From: Gammaproteobacteria bacterium
Lineage (GTDB): Bacteria; Pseudomonadota; Gammaproteobacteria; UBA4575
Assembly: GCA_014075255.1 (NCBI GenBank)
Contig: CP046178.1
Coordinates: 1,878,894-1,942,893, forward strand
Reading direction: 5' to 3'
DNA length: 64,000 nucleotides
Shown: in pieces, positions 46,302 to 55,913 of the stretch
How positions within the stretch are numbered: position 1 is the stretch's first letter
Layout: each line of letters begins with the position of its first letter
Program-made: the position numbers and the translations under genes
Notes under the pieces: generated by a model
Told to the model about the DNA's origin: nothing
Databases searched by the model: none
The model's input: only the letters and a program-made list of their open reading frames with translations

Positions 46302-47341
46302 GGGCAGGGGTTAGGGTTTTTCAGATGAACGCATTCAATTTTTTCTACGACTTCAACCGGTAGCTTTACATCAATACTGTCAATGTTTTCTTTGAGTTGC
46401 TGCATACTTGTAGCTCCAATGATATTTGCAGTAACAAAAGGACGTGTGTTTACGAAAGCCAATGCCATTTGTGCAGCAGTATACCCATACTCGCCAGCTA
46501 TGTTTACGTAAGCTGCAGTCGCACTTATACCTTGATGATTACTATAGCGAGTAAAACGATCAAATAAGGTCAGACGAGCATTAGTAGGCGAACTATGCAT
46601 GTATTTTCCACTAAGCATACCAAAACCTAAAGGCGAATACGCTAATAAGCCCATGTGTTCACGATGGGAAACTTCTGCCAAACCAATTTCGTAAGTACGA
46701 TTCAACAGGCTATATGGATTTTGAATACTTACCATTGCAGGCCAACCGTTTTTTTTTGCTAGCAATTGATACTGCATTGCACCCCATGGCGTTTCATTGC
46801 TGATACCTAGATGACGCACTTTACCTTGTTCAACTGCTTTAATTAAACATGCATACGCATCTTCCATAACGTTAGTAGTTGTTATCTCTGTTTCTTCACC
46901 ATTGAATTCATAGCCCAAAGGGCCAAAATAGTTAGTATTTCTTGCCGGCCAATGTATTTGATACAGATCGATATAGTCTGTTTGCAGACGTTGTAGACTT
47001 GCGTCTAATGCAGCATTAATTTGTTCAGGTATTAATTGCACGCCACCGCGCAAATACGGCATCATCCCAGGCCCAGCAACTTTCGTGGCAAGAATAATTT
47101 CTTTACGCTTTCCAGTTTTTTTGAGCCATGTGCCTATATATTCTTCGGTTTTACCTTGCGTATGTTCCAACGGCGGCACCGGATACATTTCTGCAGTATC
47201 AAAAAAATTTACTCCCTGCGTGACCGCGTAATCCATTTGCTCATGCGCTTCAATCTCCGTATTTTGTTCGCCATAAGTCATAGTGCCTAAACAAATCTTA
47301 CTAACACGGATACCTGTTTTGCCTAGTTCATTAAATTGCAT
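46298..47341 (-). CDS. Aldo/keto reductase, Tas type
   Basis: NADP(H)-dependent oxidoreductase of 347 residues. It starts MQFNELGKTGIRVSKICLGT, has FFDTAEMYPVPP with the catalytic Asp/Tyr, the Lys in ILATKVAGPGM and IDLYQIHWPARN with the catalytic His. The insert PVPPLEHTQGKTEEYIG is typical of E. coli Tas. The substrate is unknown. It is the third of four minus-strand genes after the phosphoribulokinase and FIST genes. Confidence 0.9.
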   Translation of the reverse strand: MQFNELGKTGIRVSKICLGTMTYGEQNTEIEAHEQMDYAVTQGVNFFDTAEMYPVPPLEHTQGKTEEYIGTWLKKTGKRKEIILATKVAGPGMMPYLRGGVQLIPEQINAALDASLQRLQTDYIDLYQIHWPARNTNYFGPLGYEFNGEETEITTTNVMEDAYACLIKAVEQGKVRHLGISNETPWGAMQYQLLAKKNGWPAMVSIQNPYSLLNRTYEIGLAEVSHREHMGLLAYSPLGFGMLSGKYMHSSPTNARLTLFDRFTRYSNHQGISATAAYVNIAGEYGYTAAQMALAFVNTRPFVTANIIGATSMQQLKENIDSIDVKLPVEVVEKIECVHLKNPNPCP

Positions 47342-47355
47342 AGGTTAAATATATA

Positions 47356-48477
47356 TTAGCTAAACAATACGAGCACGCCCGTATAGCCATACAAGCGATT
47401 ATGGAAAATTTCGCCATTTGCGAAAAATCCAACTAACGGAAATTCACCCAGCTCGTCTTGAATCATTATTAGTTCTTCTGAGTTATCTCCAAATTGATAA
47501 CGACCACGACCAAGACAAGTATAATACAAACCACCGCGCGGGATTCCCTGTAGACGTGATTTCATCGTGGCCAACATTCTTAACATATCTTCACTTGCGC
47601 TATTACCATCACGTCGGCAGAACATAAATTTGCTGCCCTCATATAAATAGTCGCCCACTGCAATTACTTTTTCTTCTTCATCAAAACCAATAATATTTCG
47701 TACCAGATAATCGCCCGTATCAGAAAACTCGATCGGCATCCCCGCAAAAATATAACCCGCAATTTTATTTAAATCTTTCGCCAACACCTCGCCTACATCT
47801 TCACGCAAAACATCCAGAGCAGGGCGGCCATCCAGCTCAATTAGTAAATTACGTTCCGCTCTGGTAATTACATGCTGCTTGTCTAACGGCGTACATCCTT
47901 GGGTATGGCCAATTACAGTTTTGATTTCGGGCGAGAAAAATATACCTGACACGCTACCTTGAATAATTTCATTTGCAACTTGGTAGTTTTCAAAATTAGA
48001 TGAAGTTAATCCTCCCACTAAATATGCAGAAGGGACCATTTCAGAAATTTTGTCTATAATGTTCGGTGTAGCAGGGTTGCTGGGGTCGCCATGGATAATA
48101 CCCACATGCGGCAACTCTTCTTTGCAGTAACTAGAGACTTCTTCAAGAAGTTTTTCTTCATCTGCATCATTACTACCAATTATTGAAAATTTTTTCGCGT
48201 CAATATCGGTTAGCATGACTACCAATGTAGGTGCGTCATAATATTCAGTTCCTGTACTACACACTCCCATTCCAAGAGTGCCCAACCAGTTTTGTATACC
48301 GGTTTCTTGTTTTAATCGGCCAATAATATTCTCTAAATCATCTCCTAATGTGTCATTTGCATAGACAAAACCAAGCTGATACATACCACGCACATTGCCT
48401 AGCTGTTGTAAGCAATCGTTAACCAATTTGCGAGGCTCAGGCCCAGTTGCTACACCAAGTAGAAATGGCGCATTCAT
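47356..48477 (-). CDS. FIST-domain sensory protein
   Basis: A 373-residue soluble protein with FIST N (residues ~20–190; FVYANDTLGDDLENI, GTLGMGVCSTGTEYYD) and FIST C (residues ~200–360; VIGHTQGCTPLDKQHVITRA, RNIIGFDEEEKVIAVGDYL, GFFANGEIF) domains. FIST domains are proposed small-ligand sensors, often fused to signalling modules; here the protein stands alone. It lies between prkB and the aldo/keto reductase. Confidence 0.87.
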   Translation of the reverse strand: MNAPFLLGVATGPEPRKLVNDCLQQLGNVRGMYQLGFVYANDTLGDDLENIIGRLKQETGIQNWLGTLGMGVCSTGTEYYDAPTLVVMLTDIDAKKFSIIGSNDADEEKLLEEVSSYCKEELPHVGIIHGDPSNPATPNIIDKISEMVPSAYLVGGLTSSNFENYQVANEIIQGSVSGIFFSPEIKTVIGHTQGCTPLDKQHVITRAERNLLIELDGRPALDVLREDVGEVLAKDLNKIAGYIFAGMPIEFSDTGDYLVRNIIGFDEEEKVIAVGDYLYEGSKFMFCRRDGNSASEDMLRMLATMKSRLQGIPRGGLYYTCLGRGRYQFGDNSEELIMIQDELGEFPLVGFFANGEIFHNRLYGYTGVLVLFS

Positions 48478-48506
48478 GGCGTTAACTTATTAATCATTAT
48501 AATAAT

Positions 48507-49400
48507 TCAACTTGCTTGAGATTTAAGTAATGAATATTTATCTACCAGCATTTTTATAGCCGGTGTAAGTAAAATTTCCATCGCAAACGCCAATTTATCT
48601 GCCGGCATTACGAGTTGATTCGATTTGATGTTAAAAGAATTTTCAATTTTCCCACGTAATTCATCAATGCTTAAGGTAAATTTTTCTGGTCTACGCATGT
48701 GCACAATCACTACACTCTCATGCGAATTTGGTATTTCTTGATAATCAAATGGATTAGAAGTGTCTACTATTGGAACTCGCTGAAAATTAACATCAGAACG
48801 AGAGAACTGGGGAGCAATAAAAGTCGCATAATCTGGCATTCGTCGCACGATAGTATTAACGATGTCTCTGTGTGAATAACCTCTTTCTGCACTATCGCGA
48901 TGAATTTTTTGTATCCATTCCAAATTTACATTGGGTGCGACACCGATAAGCAAGTCAACGTGCTGTGCAACGTTTATGTCTTCTGTAACGTATCCACCAT
49001 GCAAGCCTTCGTAAAATAATAGATCACTGCCAACAGGTATTGCCTGCCATTTCGTAAACTCGCCTCTACCCAGTCCCGGATAAGGCGCTGCTTCTTCTTC
49101 AGTGTGCAAATAAATACGCCTCTCGCCTACACCTGTCTCTGAATACTCGCGAAACAGTCTTTCTAGTCGATCGATATAATTACCTTCTGGAGAAAAGTGT
49201 GTCATGCGGCGACCGAATAAATCTGGTACTTTGATGCGCTCATGCATTTCTGCACGGGTAAATTTATGGAAGCTGTCGCCTTCGATAACAGCAGGTCTTA
49301 CGCCAATATTGGAGAAAATATATTCGAAAGCTTCGCGAACAGTAGAAGTACCAGCGCCTGAGGAGCCGGTTACTGCAATGATGGGATGTTCGATCGACAT
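48507..49400 (-). CDS. prkB: Phosphoribulokinase, proteobacterial type
   Basis: Class I phosphoribulokinase-like protein of 297 residues. The P-loop is AVTGSSGAGTSTV (residues ~9–21), followed by IEGDSFHKFTR, LFYEGLHGGYV (the Walker-B-like catalytic Glu) and HRDSAERGYSHRDI. In autotrophs this enzyme makes ribulose bisphosphate for Rubisco. Many heterotrophic gammaproteobacteria, including E. coli, carry a close paralogue of unclear role, and no other Calvin-cycle gene is in the window. Autotrophy cannot be concluded. Confidence 0.9.
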   Translation of the reverse strand: MSIEHPIIAVTGSSGAGTSTVREAFEYIFSNIGVRPAVIEGDSFHKFTRAEMHERIKVPDLFGRRMTHFSPEGNYIDRLERLFREYSETGVGERRIYLHTEEEAAPYPGLGRGEFTKWQAIPVGSDLLFYEGLHGGYVTEDINVAQHVDLLIGVAPNVNLEWIQKIHRDSAERGYSHRDIVNTIVRRMPDYATFIAPQFSRSDVNFQRVPIVDTSNPFDYQEIPNSHESVVIVHMRRPEKFTLSIDELRGKIENSFNIKSNQLVMPADKLAFAMEILLTPAIKMLVDKYSLLKSQAS

Positions 49401-49733
49401 ATACTCATCCTCAACTGATAGCTGTGTCTTACTATGCCAACTGCTTTAACCCTAGCAGGGGAGATAGTTCGCGACGAATAGTGGTTCACTCTACCGGTTT
49501 CCTGAAGCAAAACGAAATCTGTGTACTAGCTCAAAGCAAAAATATCTATAACTCTATATATTAGCTACGATTACATTTATGGCTTAATAGCGCATATCAG
49601 AATAGTTAGATAACTGCATAAAATTCTCTGCGGTATCTCCAGTATAGAATCTGACTATTTGCCAATAAAACTAATATTTATAGAATATCCGCCGCTATTT
49701 CGAAAGAGTAAATAGCGTGAATAGGAGTATCAG
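49401..49733. other. Divergent promoter region, prkB / sulP
   Basis: This 333-base AT-rich region holds promoters in both directions. A 7-bp hairpin GCTATTT/AAATAGC with loop CGAAAGAGT (49694–49716) lies just before the sulP ribosome-binding site. I see no gene and no recognised riboswitch. Confidence 0.4.
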
Positions 49734-51551
49734 TTGATCACAGCACGACAATACACACGTGAATTCATCAGTCGATTTATTCCCTATTTGAATTGGCTTG
49801 GCGAATTAAAAAATCCCCAAACCATAGTAAAAGATTGTCTTGCTGGCTTAACGGTTGCGCTGGTATTAATCCCGCAATCCATGGCCTACGCACAGTTAGC
49901 TAATCTTCCCGCATATTATGGTCTTTATGCCTCTTTTTTACCGGTAATCATTTCTGCTCTTTTTGGTTCTTCTCGACAACTTCAAACTGGCCCTGTAGCT
50001 GTGGTTTCACTCATGACTGCAGCAGCATTGGAGCCTTTAGCCACTGCAAACCCTGAAGGCTATTTAGTTTATGCTGCTGTGCTCGCCTTCATTGTGGGCA
50101 TATTTCAAATATCGCTGGGCTTGCTGCGCCTAGGAGTATTAGTTGAATTTTTATCTCATTCCGTAGTCATCGGTTTCACCAATGCTGCCGCTATCATCAT
50201 TGGTACTTCACAGTTAGCAAAACTTTTTGGTGTTACCGCTGAATCTGGCAATCATTTTTATGAAACTATCTGGAATGTTCTTGTAGAAGCGAGTAAACAT
50301 ACTCACTTTCCAACTCTAGCGATGGGTATTGCAGCACTAGTAATCATTTTTACTTTAAAAAAATATGCTCCCAAAGTCCCTGGGGTTCTTACTGCTGTAG
50401 TTATCACAAGCATAGTTTCTTGGGTAATAGGATTTGAAACGCTTGGCGGTAAAGTAGTGGGTGTCGTACCAGCCGGGTTACCAAGCCTTGGTATACCAAA
50501 TTTTGATATGTCAGTAGCTTTGGATTTAGTATCAAAAGGTATCGTAATAGCAGTTATCGGTTATATGGAAGCGATCTCTATTGCCAAAGCAATTGCAGTA
50601 CAAACTAGACAACGTATTGATGCAAACCAAGGATTAGTAGGGCAAGGCTTAGGTAATATTGCTTCAGGGTTATCTGGCGCATATCCCGTTGCTGGATCAT
50701 TCTCTCGCTCTGCAGTGAATATAGCCGCTGGAGCGAAAACAGGCTTTGCTGCAGTATTTACCGGTGTGTTAGTTGCAGCATCCTTAGTATTGTTATATTT
50801 CAGCCAATACCTTTATCACCTTCCACAAGCAACTCTAGCGGCGGTTATTATTTCAGCTGTTATCAACCTTATTCGAATCAAACAAATTAAATACGCGTTT
50901 CGAGTACATACGCACGATGGATTCATAGCCGTACTTACGTTTGCATTAACACTAATATTAGCCCCTCACTTAGAACAAAGTATTTTTGTAGGCGTTGTGC
51001 TTTCACTAGGTTTGTTCATGTATCGCACCATGCATCCCCATATCACTATTCTATCGAGAGCAGCCGACGGAGAGCTACGAGATGCCGGCTCCAATATATT
51101 AAAAACCTGTCCAAATATAACCCTTATGCGCTTTGAAGGGCCTCTTTTCTTTGCCAGTGCGATGTATTTTGAAGAAAAAGTTTTAGAACGCGTTGCTGCC
51201 AAACCTGATTTGAAATTTATTATTGTAGACGCTGAGGCGATTACAGAAATTGATGCAACTGGTGAGGATATGTTACACCAACTTTCGCTGCGTCTAGCTG
51301 CTTTACACATAGAATTTGTTTTCGCACGCACTAAACGACAAGTAATGGATGTGTTTGTGCGCACCGGTTTTGCAGGGCCTGATTGGTCCGATCATTTTTA
51401 CCGGCATGATGAAAGCGCAATTGAATTTGCTTGGCAAAACATTAGCAATTGTGAGCAAGATGTTTGTCCACTTGCAAAAGATCACGAATGCCCGGCGCAA
51501 CGTTTAACACCAATAAAACTAGATCCTTCTAAAACTAGCCAGTTTTCTTAA
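49734..51551 (+). CDS. SulP-family anion transporter with STAS domain
   Basis: Inner-membrane sulfate/bicarbonate-type permease of 605 residues. The start is TTG with AGGAG 6 bases upstream. The N-terminal transporter domain has the SulP signature GLTVALVLIPQSMAYAQLA (residues ~38–56) and about 12–14 spans to residue ~430; the cytoplasmic STAS domain follows (ITLMRFEGPLFFASAMYFEE … FIIVDAEAITEIDATG). The tail carries three cysteines (CEQDVCPLAKDHECPAQR), unusual for the family. The anion is uncertain: sulfate, bicarbonate or other. Confidence 0.92.
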   Translation: MITARQYTREFISRFIPYLNWLGELKNPQTIVKDCLAGLTVALVLIPQSMAYAQLANLPAYYGLYASFLPVIISALFGSSRQLQTGPVAVVSLMTAAALEPLATANPEGYLVYAAVLAFIVGIFQISLGLLRLGVLVEFLSHSVVIGFTNAAAIIIGTSQLAKLFGVTAESGNHFYETIWNVLVEASKHTHFPTLAMGIAALVIIFTLKKYAPKVPGVLTAVVITSIVSWVIGFETLGGKVVGVVPAGLPSLGIPNFDMSVALDLVSKGIVIAVIGYMEAISIAKAIAVQTRQRIDANQGLVGQGLGNIASGLSGAYPVAGSFSRSAVNIAAGAKTGFAAVFTGVLVAASLVLLYFSQYLYHLPQATLAAVIISAVINLIRIKQIKYAFRVHTHDGFIAVLTFALTLILAPHLEQSIFVGVVLSLGLFMYRTMHPHITILSRAADGELRDAGSNILKTCPNITLMRFEGPLFFASAMYFEEKVLERVAAKPDLKFIIVDAEAITEIDATGEDMLHQLSLRLAALHIEFVFARTKRQVMDVFVRTGFAGPDWSDHFYRHDESAIEFAWQNISNCEQDVCPLAKDHECPAQRLTPIKLDPSKTSQFS

Positions 51552-52209
51552 TATAAACTAGGTCTGATACTTGGTGACCCAGCTTTTCACCGCGCCGCTC
51601 GAACTTTGTTTGTGGGCGTTGCTGTATCAAAGTAGATGTGGGCATCGCTGCAAACAAACCGCTTAGCTTTATTGTTTCTTGAATATGTTCGGCATAGGGC
51701 TGCCAATCTGTAGCGATATTTAGCTCACCCTCATAAGAAATTTTTTCAGCAAGTAACTTTAAAAAAGGCACTTGAATTAAACGACGCTTATGGTGACGTT
51801 TCTTTGGCCACGGATCCGCAAACCAAATAAAAACTGCTGCAAAACTGTTTGCAGTAATATTATTTTGCAGTATCTCAACTACATCAGCATCGATAACACG
51901 AATATTTTCTAGTTTTGAATTAAATGCATTTCTTAATAAACTACCAATACCTGGTCGATATACTTCGACGCCTAAAAAGTTTAATTTAGGATGCTGTTCT
52001 GCAAGCGTAACTAAAGACTCTCCATTACCAAACCCAATATCGAGTACTACGGGCTGTTTCTTTACAAATAAGGCATCAAAATTTAATTTTTCTTGTCCAA
52101 TCTCTATTCCATAGTGTGGCCAATGTTGTTGCCATGCCTCACGCTGCGCTTTGGTAAAACGCCCTTCACGACGGACAAAACTACGGATAAATGAAGAAGA
52201 TTGCTGCAA
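51535..52209 (-). CDS. trmB: tRNA (guanine-N7)-methyltransferase
   Basis: Makes m7G46 in tRNA. The 224-residue protein has the SAM motif VLDIGFGNGESLVTLAEQHP and the TrmB signature FIWFADPWPKKRHHKRRLIQ, followed by LNIATDWQPYAEH. Its end overlaps the sulP end by 17 bases (convergent). It follows thiG on the same strand. Confidence 0.95.
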   Translation of the reverse strand: MQQSSSFIRSFVRREGRFTKAQREAWQQHWPHYGIEIGQEKLNFDALFVKKQPVVLDIGFGNGESLVTLAEQHPKLNFLGVEVYRPGIGSLLRNAFNSKLENIRVIDADVVEILQNNITANSFAAVFIWFADPWPKKRHHKRRLIQVPFLKLLAEKISYEGELNIATDWQPYAEHIQETIKLSGLFAAMPTSTLIQQRPQTKFERRGEKLGHQVSDLVYIKKTG

Positions 52210-52256
52210 GAAATTTTACCGACATAAAGGTTCCTAATGGATGGCCAAATATACCG

Positions 52257-53075
52257 CTAGAAAAAGCTACCATCGATAGGTGAAGAGGCTGACGCATAAC
52301 GACGTCGCGGCATTCGTCCTGCAAGAAACGCTTCGCGGCCTGCGGCAACGCCTTTATTCATCGCTGAAGCCATTAATACAGGTTTTTTTGCTTCGGCAAT
52401 TGCAGTATTCATCAACACACCATCACAACCCAATTCCATTGCAATGGCCGCATCCGATGCCGTACCCACACCTGCATCAACAATGATAGGTACCGAAGCA
52501 TTTTCAACGATAGTAATAATATTATGTGGGTTGCGCACACCCAAGCCCGAACCTATCGGCGCTGCAAGCGGCATTACCGCCACACAACCCAACTCTTCAA
52601 GCTGCTTTGCAATAATAGGGTCATCATTGGTGTACACCATAACTTGAAAATCTTCTGCAATAAGTACCTTTGCAGCTTCTATAGTGTCAATAACATTTGG
52701 GTATAACGTTTTTTCATCGCCTAGCACTTCAAGCTTCACTAGTGAATGTCCATCTAGTAATTCACGCGCCAGCCGGCAAGTACGTACCGCATCTTTAGCT
52801 GTGTAACACCCTGCAGTGTTGGGAAGGATGGTAAATTCACTTGGTGGAATCACTTCAAGTAAATTAGGCGTATCTTTATCTTGGCCAATATTTGTTCTAC
52901 GAATGGCAACAGTAACAATTTGCGCACCACTGGCTACGATAGCTGCGCGTGTTTCTTGCAGATCTTTATACTTGCCCGTACCTACTAACAGACGTGACTC
53001 ATAATTAATTTCTGCAAGGTTTAGAAAATCTTTACAAATATTTGATACAGAAGGGATAGCGGGATTTACTGTCAT
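52257..53075 (-). CDS. thiG: Thiazole synthase ThiG
   Basis: Assembles the thiamine thiazole from deoxyxylulose phosphate, dehydroglycine and ThiS-thiocarboxylate. The 272-residue TIM-barrel has [20 protein letters not shown], the Schiff-base lysine in [16 protein letters not shown], and [15 protein letters not shown] with [23 protein letters not shown] for phosphate binding. thiG normally adjoins thiS. Here an opposite-strand membrane gene (53088–53783) separates them, starting 12 bases from the thiG ATG. Confidence 0.96.
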   Translation of the reverse strand: MTVNPAIPSVSNICKDFLNLAEINYESRLLVGTGKYKDLQETRAAIVASGAQIVTVAIRRTNIGQDKDTPNLLEVIPPSEFTILPNTAGCYTAKDAVRTCRLARELLDGHSLVKLEVLGDEKTLYPNVIDTIEAAKVLIAEDFQVMVYTNDDPIIAKQLEELGCVAVMPLAAPIGSGLGVRNPHNIITIVENASVPIIVDAGVGTASDAAIAMELGCDGVLMNTAIAEAKKPVLMASAMNKGVAAGREAFLAGRMPRRRYASASSPIDGSFF

Positions 53076-53087
53076 GATGATGCTTCT

Positions 53088-53783
53088 ATGTTACATTCAA
53101 AATCATCGTATTTACGCGTTATTACCATACAGCCAATGAATAAATGCTGGTCTTCAAACTTCATTAATATTTTGATACTGGCGTTACTGCCAATCTTCAT
53201 AATCGTACATGCATATTTACTACCTGAAGCCATTAGCGGCGCTGCGATAGCGGATGCTGGGTATATTTCTATCATAACACTGACCTTTGTGACATGTGCG
53301 TTTCTGTCACTTCTAATCCTCATTTTTAATACTGAATTAGATATTTCAAAACTTACCGCTACTACTTCAGCTTATATCTTATTAATATACTTTTTGCGCG
53401 AAGCAGATGTACATCGTTTATTTACCCTAGAGCATGTTACGCGGCCGAAATTTTATTTAATGCCAGAAGTTCCCATTTGGCAAAAAATATTTGCAGTGTT
53501 GGTATTTTCATTACTAGTTGTATGCATAGTATTTTTATTAGTTAAATATATTCGCAGTCTATGGAGGAAGTTCCGTAAGCTAGAGCCCTGGGTTCTAGCA
53601 CTGTTTTTCTGGTTTATCGTTTTAGTAATATCTCAACTATGTGACAGATCTGATCTTAACCATACACATATCGGTAGAATTATCGAAGAATGTTGCGAAT
53701 GTTGGGCCGCAATGTATTTATTTTTAAGCGTGCTTCAATGTATCCCTAGTCTAAATAAGCACGAAAGTGCCCACCACACATGA
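53088..53783 (+). CDS. Membrane protein of unknown function inside the thi locus
   Basis: A 231-residue protein with about six hydrophobic spans (starting near residues 25, 55, 83, 137, 168 and 208) and a conserved-looking polar loop [21 protein letters not shown]. The second half has several cysteines ([20 protein letters not shown]). I do not recognise the family; it could be a membrane enzyme or transporter-like protein. It lies between thiS and thiG on the other strand, so thiS readthrough would be antisense to it. Confidence 0.75.
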   Translation: MLHSKSSYLRVITIQPMNKCWSSNFINILILALLPIFIIVHAYLLPEAISGAAIADAGYISIITLTFVTCAFLSLLILIFNTELDISKLTATTSAYILLIYFLREADVHRLFTLEHVTRPKFYLMPEVPIWQKIFAVLVFSLLVVCIVFLLVKYIRSLWRKFRKLEPWVLALFFWFIVLVISQLCDRSDLNHTHIGRIIEECCECWAAMYLFLSVLQCIPSLNKHESAHHT

Positions 53784-53789
53784 CACAAG

Positions 53790-53990
53790 CTAGCCTCCAC
53801 CAATTGCATGGATGATTTCTACTGCGTCACCTGGCTGAATGACATGCTGAGACAAAGTGCTCCTTGGCACAATCACCTGATTAATCTCTAACGCCAGCTT
53901 GTGCTCAGCGATACCCAATTGTTGCAATAACTGCTGAGCTGTCAGCTTCTCACCAACTGTCTTTGATTCGCCGTTAATAATAATCTGCAT
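53790..53990 (-). CDS. thiS: Sulfur carrier protein ThiS
   Basis: Ubiquitin-like sulfur carrier for thiazole synthesis, 66 residues from ATG 53990 (MQIIINGESKTVGEKL); a TTG at 53996 would add two residues. It ends HAIGGG, providing the C-terminal Gly-Gly that is adenylated and thiocarboxylated. It diverges from thiO. No thiamine-pyrophosphate riboswitch is recognisable in the 96-base gap. Confidence 0.93.
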   Translation of the reverse strand: MQIIINGESKTVGEKLTAQQLLQQLGIAEHKLALEINQVIVPRSTLSQHVIQPGDAVEIIHAIGGG

Positions 53991-54086
53991 AGCCAAATAT
54001 CTTACTTAGATCTCTTGTTAAGATAGCCAGTATATGTGTCGAGCTTACTTTTATATAGACTTCAAATAATCAGTACACTAAATTAA

Positions 54087-55178
54087 GTGCCAAATAAACT
54101 AGTTAATGTCTTTGATGTACTCATCGTAGGTGGTGGCATAATAGGTATGCTAACGGCCCGCCACTTGCACAGTGAAGGCTATAGAGTTGCGATAATTGAG
54201 AAAAGCAATCTAGGGGGCGAAGCAACATTGGCTGCGGGTGGAATATTATCAGCTCTTAACCCCTGGAAACAAAGTGCAGCAGCACAATATTTAATAGATG
54301 AAGGTAGGCAAAACTTTTTTTCGCTTGTAGAAGATTTAAAACAAGAAACCAATATTAACTCAGAGTTCATTCAATCGGGAATGTTGGTACTAGATGTTGA
54401 TGAAAAGCAAGCTGCACAAGAATGGGCCAGGCAAAACAATGAGGTAGTAGAAATTCTTGCTCGGCAATCATTACTGGAGCATGAGGTAAATATTTCACCC
54501 ATTTTTAAAGAAGCACTTTATTTGCCAAATATTGCACAAATCCGGCCGTCCAAACTTATTGATGCACTTCAGCAATCCTTACAAAATAATAAAATTGATG
54601 TTTTTGAGAACACTACGGTTAATGAACTTCTAATCGAAACTAATAAAGTTACGGGAACAGCCACACAAAATGGAAATCTTTATGCTGAAAAAGTAATTGT
54701 ATGCGGTGGGGCGTGGACAAAGAATTTATTTCAAGAAAACAGTGATATTGATATTGCACCAGTACGAGGACAAATGTTGTTGTACAAATTACCTAATAAA
54801 ATTCTTTCTCATATTATACTGAAAGATAAGTCATATTTGATCCCCAGACAAGATGGCCATATATTATGTGGCAGCACCGTAGAGCATGTGGGATTTGAAA
54901 ATACAATTACACAGGCTGCGCGCCTAACTTTGCAAAACATTGCGCATGAATTAGTACCATCGATTGCAAAAATTAAACCGATAAAACAATGGTCCGGACT
55001 TCGTCCTGGTACACAGCGCGATGTACCATATATATGTAAGCACCCTCAGATTAGCGGCTTATATATAAACAGCGGGCATTATCGCCATGGAATTATTATG
55101 AGCATTGCCTCTGCCAGGATCATGACAGCGCTAATATCCAATTCGCTTAATACGTCACATATAGCAACATATTCTTAG
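54087..55178 (+). CDS. thiO: Glycine oxidase ThiO
   Basis: FAD-dependent oxidase producing dehydroglycine for thiazole synthesis. The start is GTG 54087, because no in-frame ATG precedes the FAD motif. The motif DVLIVGGGIIGMLTARHLH begins near residue 10. The 363-residue length, AALAAGGILSALNPW-like substrate region and C-terminal WSGLRPGTQRDVPYI with GHYRHGI are typical of the DadA/ThiO family. It acts with ThiS and ThiG of the adjacent minus-strand genes. Confidence 0.92.
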   Translation: MPNKLVNVFDVLIVGGGIIGMLTARHLHSEGYRVAIIEKSNLGGEATLAAGGILSALNPWKQSAAAQYLIDEGRQNFFSLVEDLKQETNINSEFIQSGMLVLDVDEKQAAQEWARQNNEVVEILARQSLLEHEVNISPIFKEALYLPNIAQIRPSKLIDALQQSLQNNKIDVFENTTVNELLIETNKVTGTATQNGNLYAEKVIVCGGAWTKNLFQENSDIDIAPVRGQMLLYKLPNKILSHIILKDKSYLIPRQDGHILCGSTVEHVGFENTITQAARLTLQNIAHELVPSIAKIKPIKQWSGLRPGTQRDVPYICKHPQISGLYINSGHYRHGIIMSIASARIMTALISNSLNTSHIATYS

Positions 55179-55226
55179 TGGATAATTACATATTCACTTA
55201 CATATACAAGGTGTTAGAACTGTAAA

Positions 55227-55255
55227 TAGACTTTGTCTAAATTATGTCTATAATT
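55227..55255. promoter_or_regulatory. Operator-like palindromes and -10 box of the Fur-family gene
   Basis: Two inverted repeats adjoin: TAGAC TTT GTCTA (55227–55239) and AATTAT GTCT ATAATT (55240–55255). A perfect TATAAT (55249–55254) lies in the second, 7 bases before the ATG at 55262. This suggests an autoregulated promoter producing a nearly leaderless mRNA. Confidence 0.5.
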
Positions 55256-55261
55256 CTAAGC

Positions 55262-55687
55262 ATGCAAGGCCTCAAGAAATTCCCAAAGTCGCGTTCTGAT
55301 GTAGTCGCTATGTTGCGTGATTCAGGCATTACACCAACTCATCAACGTATAAAAATAGGCGAGGTTTTATTTTCTTGCAAACAACATTTGTCTGCAGAGC
55401 AAGTATTAGTCGCTGTTAACCAAGATGACGATGAAGTTTCTAAAGCCACTGTATACAACACGCTTGGTGTATTTGCTCAACATGGGTTAATTCGTGAAGT
55501 GATCGTAGACCCCTCAAAAGTGTTCTATGATTCCAACCTAAGTAAACATCATCACTTATATTATTCTGATACTGGCGAACTAGAAGACGTAGCGAACGAA
55601 AGTGTAGAAATCTCAAAACTTCCAGAACTTCCTAGTGATCTAAAAATCGAAGACGTGGATGTAATTATTCGCGTACATCGAAACTAG
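55262..55687 (+). CDS. Fur-family transcriptional regulator
   Basis: Metal- or peroxide-responsive repressor type, about 141 residues from ATG 55262. An upstream ATG (55244) lies inside the promoter palindrome and is less likely. The winged helix is ITPTHQRIKIGEVLFSCKQHLSAEQ and SKATVYNTLGVFAQHGLIREV. The dimerisation half has KHHHLYYSDTGELEDV but no CxxC pair, so the structural zinc of Fur/PerR is missing, as in some Irr-like and other divergent members. The target metal cannot be told. Confidence 0.88.
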   Translation: MQGLKKFPKSRSDVVAMLRDSGITPTHQRIKIGEVLFSCKQHLSAEQVLVAVNQDDDEVSKATVYNTLGVFAQHGLIREVIVDPSKVFYDSNLSKHHHLYYSDTGELEDVANESVEISKLPELPSDLKIEDVDVIIRVHRN

Positions 55688-55694
55688 AATACAA

Positions 55695-55913
55695 CTACCA
55701 CTTCTCCCAAATCTCAAATAAGGTGTGATTACCTTTCTTTCGTGTTCGAATTCCAGTTTGACGATCAATAGAATTAGCTTTTTCTACAGCTAAGTCATAA
55801 GCATTAGAGTTAGTATCACCCTCTCTTGTTTGAAAATACGTCACTAAAAACCAGCCACGTTTATTCAGAATGGCACTATCTTCACCATCCAATTTTTCTA
55901 ACTCTTCACTCAT
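55695..55913 (-). CDS. Small conserved-looking protein of unknown function
   Basis: A 72-residue, highly charged soluble protein (MSEELEKLDGEDSAILNKRG … NHTLFEIWEKW), with WFLVTYFQTREGD in the middle. I do not recognise it. It converges on the Fur-family gene with a 7-base gap. Codon pattern and compact, aromatic-rich sequence make it look genuine. Confidence 0.6.
   Translation of the reverse strand: MSEELEKLDGEDSAILNKRGWFLVTYFQTREGDTNSNAYDLAVEKANSIDRQTGIRTRKKGNHTLFEIWEKW

Noticed and set aside
48507-49400. Phosphoribulokinase as proof of carbon fixation
   Set aside because: Close paralogues occur in heterotrophs such as E. coli and no Rubisco gene is in the window.
53991-54086. Thiamine-pyrophosphate riboswitch at the thi genes
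   Set aside because: The gap is too short and the CUGAGA and other THI-box elements are not visible.
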